From: Heterocephalus glaber
Lineage: Eukaryota; Chordata; Mammalia; Rodentia; Bathyergidae
Assembly (NCBI RefSeq): GCF_000247695.1
Contig: NW_004624784.1
Coordinates: 10,930,959 to 10,994,958 of the forward strand
DNA length: 64,000 nt
Reading direction: 5' to 3'
Of this stretch, positions 58,015 to 64,000 are shown piece after piece. A program made the position numbers and the translations under genes. Positions within the stretch are counted from its first letter, which is position 1; every line of letters begins with the position of its first letter. Below the pieces are notes generated by a model, which saw nothing but the letters and a program-made list of their open reading frames with translations, did not search any database and had not been told where the DNA came from.

Positions 58015-58036
<22 letters not shown>
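58015..58036 (+). repeat. (AT)n followed by T-run
   Basis: About eleven AT units then nine or so T residues. Confidence 0.92.
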
Positions 58037-58047
<11 letters not shown>

Positions 58048-59515
58048 CTGACTGGTTCTTTGGAGGTCAGCTGCTAGGCTGGTCAGGGCTGGTAGGGAAA
58101 AAAAAGGAAAGGAAGGTACTAAAGAAAGAATACAGGTATGGAATCTAACATCCTTTGACCATTTTAGAACCAGAAACTTATCTGGAGTATTTGAGCTTGT
58201 GTTTCTTATCATGAAGAGTTTATGGCAGAACAATGAAGGGTGCAGGTGGGTGGTGGTGGAAGTGGGGACATTAGCAAAGTCCTTTTTCAGCACCCCCCAT
58301 GTCTCAGAGAGAGGCCAGAGCCCCCCAGGCTGCAGAGGCAGCCTCCTGGCATTGTCTGATCTTTTGGGCCATCACTTGCCTGTGACAGCCATGGTAAACC
58401 TGTAGGAAGGTCTCTCAATATCTTCCTCTGGAGGCTCAGCCTCCATCACAGACCCAGACTGTTACATAATCCATGTGAAGATTTGTGTGACTAGCATGGC
58501 CAGAGGTCTATAATCTAGGTATAGATGCAGAGTCCACTTTGACATTTTTTTCTGTATCTCCATACAGAAAAAAGTTACTCTAGAATTGAAATTTCCCACC
58601 TATGTCCCTCATTACTTCTGTGTTAAAGAAATCTGTGTTCTTTTCTCAACTGAGCTCATTTCAGAAAGATGTTAATTGAACTAGGCCTTCACGTGTGTCT
58701 AAGAGTTCACTTGGAAGATGGTATTTGTTCTTGCATTCATTCACAAGAACAAATGACTTATTCTGAATGCCAAGAATGTGTAGGCATTATGTTTACAAAG
58801 ATGAGGTCAATGACTTCAAGGAAGAGACATTTAATGCAGAAGACAGAAATAATTAACTATGATGGAAGGCTGAATAGAATAAGGGCTAAATAGCAACATT
58901 TAAAATGGCTTCTGAGTTGAAATTCAATCTGTTGCTGTCTGAGTCTAAGCTGAGCCACTGGGCACCTGAGAAGGATGTCTATTGCCCTCCAGTTCTTTGG
59001 AACTAACACAATATAACTCAACCTTTAATACTTACTTAGAATATCTGCCTTATTCCTCCTGCCAAGAAAGCCTTGGTATGGCCTTCTTTCAACCAAATGA
59101 TAATTATCATTTCTAAATTAATATTTCTAAGAATTTCATAAATACAAATAGATTTGGACTTGGAGACATCATTGTATTAATAAGTAAGAGAACCTGGATT
59201 CACACCCACATAAGTCTAATCTTACATGCTCTTACTGCTACATCATCTTGCTTCTGTATAAGTTCTGGAGTTGAATATACTCAAAATCACTTTGGAATGA
59301 GATGGGGTATGCATAATTATTTTAAAAGTCTCATTTAATCCTTATAGAAATCTCATGAGTTACTTCTTGGAGACTTATCTTGTTTAAAATTAAAAGAGAG
59401 ATAGTAATGCCATAGTGCTTCAAATTTTCCAAAGAGCTTGCACACACATTATACCATTTCATCTACTTAACCACTTACATATACAATAAGATGGCACCCA
59501 CATTAGTTATCCCAA
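58037..59515. other. Intergenic unique sequence
   Basis: No supported gene. A perfect 12-bp stem with a 4-base loop lies at 58546-58573. A weak reversed MIR-like piece may occur at about 59410-59500. Confidence 0.4.
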
Positions 59516-59519
59516 ATAT

Positions 59520-59720
59520 ATCATCTATTTAAATAACTCTTATTCATGGCAGGAATTCTTCTAAGTGATTTATCTATAGTAATTCCTCAGCACCTATCAG
59601 GAGTCATAGTTATGATCAGTTAAAGACAAGGAAACTGAGATATGGAAGAGTTAAGTAACTTGCCATGAACCATATGCCAGTAAATGCAAAGCTGAGGCTT
59701 GAATCCAGGCATTCTGTTGC
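59520..59720 (-). repeat. MIR SINE
   Basis: 'aagacaaggaaactgagatatggaagagttaagtaacttgcc' and 'gctgaggcttgaatccaggcattctg' are a reversed MIR. Confidence 0.62.
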
Positions 59721-60125
59721 TTAGATATCACTTTTTATTGAAGAGGGCTCCTTCAGCTGTTTATTTGTTTGCTTGCTTATATTTCTTTTTCAGTACTGGG
59801 TTTGTACCCAGGGCTTTGCACATGTTATGCAAGGTAAGCACTCGACCACTGAATGAATCTCAGTTATCCTTCAGGTATTTTTTGACTCAGATTTTCTAGC
59901 TATAAGAGGTTAACTTTTTATCCTTATTTCCTACTAGCTAAAGATCCAAAGCGTGCATGCTTGACTTACTTCTTGGGCATTTCCAGGGGCAAAATATGCC
60001 ATGTAAGTGGTGACCAGGCAGCTCCTGCCCTACCCTCAAAGAAATTAAGCATGAAGTCATATAAGAGCATGACATCTTGGGGAAGCAGTATTCACTAGAA
60101 TTGGGTGTGGGTGCAAAGGCTAAAA
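59721..60125. other. Intergenic sequence with possible ID-like remnant
   Basis: 'tttcagtactgggtttgtacccagggctttgcacatg' to 'ctcgaccactgaatgaatctcag' (about 59788-59865) looks like a decayed, reversed ID/tRNA-type SINE. No gene. Confidence 0.45.
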
Positions 60126-60129
60126 TAAC

Positions 60130-60672
60130 ATAGGTGGATATAGAAAGTAACTTGGAGCCAGATCAGTCAGGGCCTCTTGTGCAATGCTAAGCAATGGTCA
60201 CATTGCATTGAAAGTAATTGGGATCCACTAAAGGGTTTTAAGGAAGGGATTGGCGTTTCCAGGTTTTTGTTTCTTAGGAAAATTATTTTTGTGTCATTAT
60301 GGAGGATGACACAGAGGGGAGAAAGCTGGATGCTATTAGGAGCCTTCTGCAATGGTTCAAACAAGAGACAGTGAGATCAAGAGGTGAGGTTGTGATTGCC
60401 ACCAAGCTATGGTAGTGACAGGGAGGATAAGTAGATGAGACAGACTCAGGGCTGTTTGAAAGTTACAAGACTTTGTGACTGGATCAGAAGAGAAGGAGAG
60501 GGAGAAAATGTGCTATTTCTCAAGTTTTTTGCCTTGGCTAACTTGGGAGTTGGTGATACTATTAACTATGGATGTAATGAGTTTTATTGGAGACATAATC
60601 AGTTTTGTTTGGGAAATTTTGATCTTATAGGGCTCTGGGGAAATCTAGTTACAGGTGCTAAGAAATTGTAGA
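60130..60672 (+). repeat. Old dispersed repeat, first part (interrupted)
   Basis: 'gggcctcttgtgcaatgctaagcaatggtcac', 'ccactaaagggttttaaggaagggattgg', 'aagttttttgccttggctaacttggg' and 'cagttttgtttgggaaattttgatc' follow the word order of a long ancient repeat that I cannot name securely; the same family occurs at 41630. Confidence 0.45.
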
Positions 60673-60849
60673 TGTTTCTTACAAATCAATAAACAAAAAA
60701 ATCTTTATAGAATAAAATAGACAAGGAAAGCAAAAATGCAATTTTTAAGGGAAGAAATACAAGGAACAATAAACAAATAACAATAAACAAGGCAAAAAAT
60801 CATGAAATGCTATTGAAATGATGAGAAAAATCAATAGATGGAGTTAAAA

Positions 60850-61500
60850 GCAATACACACTATTATTTATTCTTGTAAGGATTTGGAAACACTGATACAC
60901 TCATCTACTGCTGATAGGACTATACATTGGTATGATCTTTTTTGAAGGTCATTTGGAAATATTTGTGAGCAACCTTAAAAATGCTCCTATGCTTGAACCC
61001 AGCACTTTACCCATGGATGTTCACTGCCATTTTGTTTATAAGAGTAGAAATGTTGAAACAGGCTTCTGTATAAAAATTAGAGAGAAAGTTTAAAAGTATT
61101 TTTATTAATGCCTAGATATATGGAATAGTCAGTGCATGTATGTAACATATTTGATCATTTCTAACCCTTCCTCCTCCCCAAATTTTTGATACAATCACCA
61201 TGGGATGCTATGTAGTCACTAAAATGATGTTGTAGAATTATATTTAGTGACTTGGAAAGACTATAGTAAAAAAGAATTGCCAAGGAGTATGTAAAGAATA
61301 ACTAAAATTTTAGTGAAAAACCCCAAATTTTTGTATAAAAAATTCAACATTTTTGCCCAGAAAAATTATAAAAAGTTAGATATGTATTAACCTGTTACTA
61401 GTGATCAGTCATCTCTCTGGAAGTTGGAATTTCAGTTTTTCCATTTTGCATTTTTAAATCTATCTTTATATCTCCATTTTTTAAAAATAGAAGGCATGGA
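60850..61500 (+). repeat. Old L1/HAL1-type LINE, ORF2 end and 3' UTR remnant
   Basis: 'aaggatttggaaacactgatacactcatctactgctgatagg', 'gcactttacccatggatgttcactgcc', 'gggatgctatgtagtcactaaaatg' and 'agtgacttggaaagactatag' match the end of L1 ORF2 and its tail in forward sense. Full of stops; not coding. Confidence 0.58.
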
Positions 61501-61609
61501 TTACTTGTATAATTTTTAAAAATAACTTAAAAATCTGAAGTATTGTGTGATCAAATTTACGTTTAGAAAACAAAAAGATCTGAAACTTGGGAGGTGAATT
61601 GGGAATCAC

Positions 61610-62205
61610 TGGCTTAGAGGTGAGAGGAGATGAAAATCAACCGGGGAGAGCCGGGAGAAATAGCAAAAATCTAGTCAGGTTAGTGAAGGAGAATCAGAGC
61701 TAGGGCATGAGAAGGAACAATGTGAGAAACGTTGGTAGACCAAGAGCAATTAGTAGCCTGTGACAAATATCAAAGGAGAAGAGAAGGTTTCTTAAGAAAG
61801 GAAGTGGCCAACTGCACTGGGAACAATGAACAGATCAGGTACTTTGAAGGCAGCAGAGCAGACATTGGGCATAAAAATTAGTGGTGGGAGAGGCCTTAGT
61901 GGGTGGAGTTTTGGGGTGTTCAGGATGAAGAAACCACAGGACACTGGGCTGAGTGGGTAAAGCCCAGGGAAAAGTTAGAAATGGCAGGTGGAAACTTCCC
62001 TGAGGGACCTTGGTGGATAAGAAGAGGACAGTAGCTTCTAAGGGAAGCAGGGCTAAATAATGGGATGTTTTTAATAGAAAGAGACTTGAACATGTTTGTA
62101 GGTAAGTTAAAGGAGCTGGTATTGGAGATAAAACTGAAGGGGTAAAGACAAGGGGGGATAATTAATTGGACAAGATTAAGGGTGGTAGGAAAGGAAGGAA
62201 TAAAG
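61610..62205 (+). repeat. Old dispersed repeat, second part
   Basis: 'gggatgtttttaatagaaagagacttgaacatgtttg', 'gtaaagacaaggggggataattaattgg' continue the word order of the repeat broken at 60672, so the LINE between appears to have inserted into it. Confidence 0.42.
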
Positions 62206-62215
62206 AGCATTTGTG

Positions 62216-62408
62216 GGCTGGGTGTGGTGGCACATATCTGTAATCCTAGCACTCTGGCAGGAGGCAGGAGAATGGTAAATTTATGCTCAGCCTGGGCAAC
62301 TTAGTGACTTGGTGAGAATTGCTCTCAAAATTAAAAAAAAAATTAGAAGGGGCTGGGGGTATAGCTTAGTGCAAAGGCTCTGGGTTCAATCCCCAGTATG
62401 GGGTTGGG
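62216..62408 (+). mobile_element. Dimeric SINE (B1-like left, ID-like right)
   Basis: Left: GGCTGGGTGTGGTGGCACATA, TAATCCTAGCACTC, 'gaattgctctcaaaatt'. Right: 'ggggctgggggtatagctta', 'gggttcaatccccagtatgg'. Flanked by gcatttgtg (62207-62215) and gcatgtgtg (62409-62417). Confidence 0.88.
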
Positions 62409-62417
62409 GCATGTGTG

Positions 62418-62997
62418 AAATATTGGCCCAGTGCTGGTGGAGGGATTCGTCCTGGAAGAGGGGAAGGTCATCTCTTTCTGTAGGGTAGGAGGGCAGCTGC
62501 CCTGGATGCTGGGCTGAGCTGCCCAAGTCTGCCCTTCAGGATTGCAGCATTTATTGTCCTAGATGTTGACAGTGCCCCCTTCTTTGAGACTGGCCTTAGA
62601 TGAAAAGTTGTTTTGAGCAAGGCCACAGCTCTTCCTAGGGCTGCCAACATCTCGCTCTCACAAGGGTCCTGTGCTTGGTTGAAAGCACTGCTGGCACCGT
62701 TTTGAAATTCTTAACAATTTTATTTCTGAACTTGTATTTTGCCACATCTGACGGAAACACACAGAATGTGTGTGAGCCGAGGAAATAGGCATGGGGTCAT
62801 GTCCCACACTCTTTGCTGCTTCATTTGGATACAGGGCCACTACATTGGCTTCATACTTACTTTGTCCTCACTCTGAGTCTGGCTAAGCTCTCACGCATCA
62901 TGGGTCCACTGAGCTCTGTGCTTATGCTTCGTACCAATGTAACTGTGACTGAGCAAGCAGGACAATGGCAAACCAACAGGACACATCTTTCCTTCAA
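62418..62997. other. Intergenic sequence, nothing firmly recognised
   Basis: No gene. The part around 62680-62770 ('gcactgctggcaccgttttg', 'aattcttaacaattttatttc') may be an old dispersed repeat of unknown name. Confidence 0.35.
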
Positions 62998-63010
62998 AAC
63001 ACACTGCAAG

Positions 63011-63109
63011 CGACCGGGGTATTAGCTCAGTGGCACCACGCCTGCCTCACAAGCACAAGGTCCTGCGATCGATCCCTACCACAAAAAACAAAAACAACAA
63101 AAAAAATGA
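63011..63109 (+). mobile_element. ID-type SINE, first of a tandem pair
   Basis: 'cgaccggggtattagctcag', 'ggtcctgcgatcgatccctac' and an (A/C)-rich tail. Its 5' flank ends in aacacactgcaag (62998-63010), which recurs only after the second copy at 63220-63232. Confidence 0.9.
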
Positions 63110-63204
63110 GGGCCAGGATTTAGCTCAGTGGTTTTGCCCCCTACCTTGAAAGCTCAAGGTCCTGAGTCTGATTCCCAGTACCAAAAAAAAAAAAAAAAAA
63201 AAAA
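63110..63204 (+). mobile_element. ID-type SINE, second of a tandem pair
   Basis: 'gggccaggatttagctcag' to 'cctgagtctgattcccagtacc' and a 22-A tail ending near 63204. Followed by 15 unexplained bases, then the shared 13-bp duplication. Confidence 0.92.
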
Positions 63205-63232
63205 GAAAGTTCTTGCCAGAACACACTGCAAG

Positions 63233-63861
63233 CACAGAAGAAGGTAATGGGATTCTAAAAAAACACAACCGACGCCCTACCGAGGTCCTGAACATGCCGA
63301 ATCAGTCCTCTGCAGACAGGCAGGTCTGGGCACGCCCGACCGAGGTCCCAAGTCACGCGGAAAACTCCGACTCACCCTGCTGCACACAGGCAGCCACCTG
63401 GTTCCACACTACAAAGACGCAGGGGACACCAGACCACCAGACCACGGTACTGAGTCCCGCTGCTCCCGGCCCAGAGGTAGGGACTTCTGAGCTGCCGTCC
63501 CACTGCTCCTGGTCCAGAGGAAGGGGTTTCCAGGTCACCATCCCTCCCGCTGCTCCCAGCCCAGAGGAAAGGGCTTTCGGGCCACCTTCTGTCCCACTGC
63601 TCCTGCCCCAGAGGAAGGGACTTCCGGGCCACCATACCTCCCACCTATCCGGCCCAGAGGGAGGGGCTTCTGAGCCACCATCCCACTGCTCCTGGTCCAG
63701 AGGAAGGGGCTTATTAGCCACCATCCCTCCCGCTGCTCCCAGCCCACAGGAAAGGGCTTTTGGGTCACCATCCCTACCACTGCTCCTGGCCCCTGTCCCA
63801 ACTCTCCCAGCTCAGAGGAAGTAATCCGTGCAGGTGCTAACAGCCCCCCACCCCAGTCGAA
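63233..63861 (+). mobile_element. L1-like 5' UTR (GC-rich, tandemly repeated)
   Basis: CpG- and GC-rich island inside AT-rich flanks, with an internal minisatellite (63459-63825), leading directly into an ATG frame resembling L1 ORF1. That layout fits the promoter-bearing 5' UTR of a full-length LINE-1. A 203-codon open frame (63213-63824) and antisense frames cross it; they reflect the repeat and GC-richness. The exact 5' border is uncertain. Confidence 0.62.
63459..63825 (+). repeat. 47-bp minisatellite, about eight units
   Basis: Units start at 63459, 63502, 63549, 63596, 63643, 63685, 63732 and 63779 (spacing 43, 47, 47, 47, 42, 47, 47). Each reads like ctgctcc(c/t)ggcccagagg + aagggcttc + gggccaccatccctccc. 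Short units lack about five bases before the next unit. Units 2-3 resemble units 6-7 more than their neighbours, giving a 183-bp higher-order period. Confidence 0.93.
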
Positions 63862-64000
63862 ATGAGAAAACACGTAAACAAGTCTCAAAACCAGACTTCC
63901 AGATCACCTACAGCAACTCCAAAGGGAAATGAGATGGAACACTCTGATACTCAACCACCTGGACCCACTGAACTGGCAACAAAAGGGGATCTGGAAAAAA
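63862..64000 (+). CDS. L1 ORF1p-like N-terminus, runs off window
   Basis: From the ATG at 63862 the frame stays open for 46 codons to the window edge. The peptide begins MRKHVNKSQNQTSR, continues SPTATPKGNEMEH, and becomes acidic/Pro-rich before ending with LATKGDLEK. A basic, Lys/Asn/Gln/Ser-rich start followed by a Pro-containing linker and the beginning of a charged, probably helical region is how L1 ORF1p (the RNA-binding chaperone needed for LINE-1 mobility) begins in mammals, before its coiled coil. The GC-rich repeated leader just upstream fits an L1 5' UTR. No RRM or coiled coil is visible because the sequence stops. No stop codon or frameshift is seen, so the copy could be fairly young. 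Alternative: a chance frame; I consider L1 more likely. Confidence 0.58.
   Translation, partial: MRKHVNKSQNQTSRSPTATPKGNEMEHSDTQPPGPTELATKGDLEK

Noticed and set aside
63459..63825. CRISPR-like array
   Set aside because: Units are head-to-tail with no unique spacers, GC-rich and in mammalian DNA; it is a minisatellite. The same applies to 57751-57804.

Overview
The window is vertebrate nuclear DNA from a placental mammal. Almost all of it is non-coding, with mammalian repeats throughout (MIR, L2, MER5A-type, MLT1-type LTRs, L1). At least eleven copies of a short tRNA-derived SINE of the rodent ID/BC1 type (internal A box TAGCTCAGTGG, B box GTTCGATCC-like, A-rich tail) occur, together with B1/7SL-like monomers and B1-plus-ID-like dimers. 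That mixture points to a non-murid rodent. A beaver or squirrel-related lineage is my inference, because the ID and dimer forms are not the mouse or rat ones.

The only protein-coding gene I can name is CADM1 (cell adhesion molecule 1, also TSLC1/IGSF4/SynCAM1). It lies on the minus strand and only its first coding exon is inside the window: the ATG is at 2023-2021 and the exon ends at 1894, followed by a consensus GTAGGT splice donor. The exon encodes the alanine- and leucine-rich signal peptide. Bases 1-1893 are the start of CADM1 intron 1. Bases above about 2100 are promoter, then upstream intergenic DNA. A CpG island covers roughly 500-2360, takes in exon 1, and extends much further into the intron than upstream. 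The proximal promoter has a CCAAT box, GC boxes, an octamer ATGCAAAT and a duplicated GCTAATGA motif.

From about 2.4 kb to 63.2 kb I see no supported gene. This is the upstream flank of CADM1: unique sequence that may hold regulatory elements, interspersed with retroposons, old DNA-transposon fossils and microsatellites. Many SINEs have clear target-site duplications, so their borders are firm. At the right edge (about 63.23-64.0 kb) is the 5' end of a plus-strand L1-like element. It has a GC-rich 5' UTR carrying about eight 47-bp tandem units, then an ATG at 63862 opening a reading frame that resembles the basic N-terminus of L1 ORF1p and runs off the window.

The structures most worth a second look are: a 33-bp inverted repeat (one mismatch) around a 106-bp spacer at 43005-43176; a 63-bp segment at 39277 copied into the middle of a MIR 2.1 kb away at 41378; the tandem-repeat L1 5' UTR; two ID SINEs in tandem between one pair of target-site duplications; and a paired E-box inverted repeat at 21829/21922. 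No prokaryotic features, CRISPR arrays, functional tRNA genes or intact viral genes were seen. Repeat family names are from recognition of consensus motifs by eye, not from a database search.
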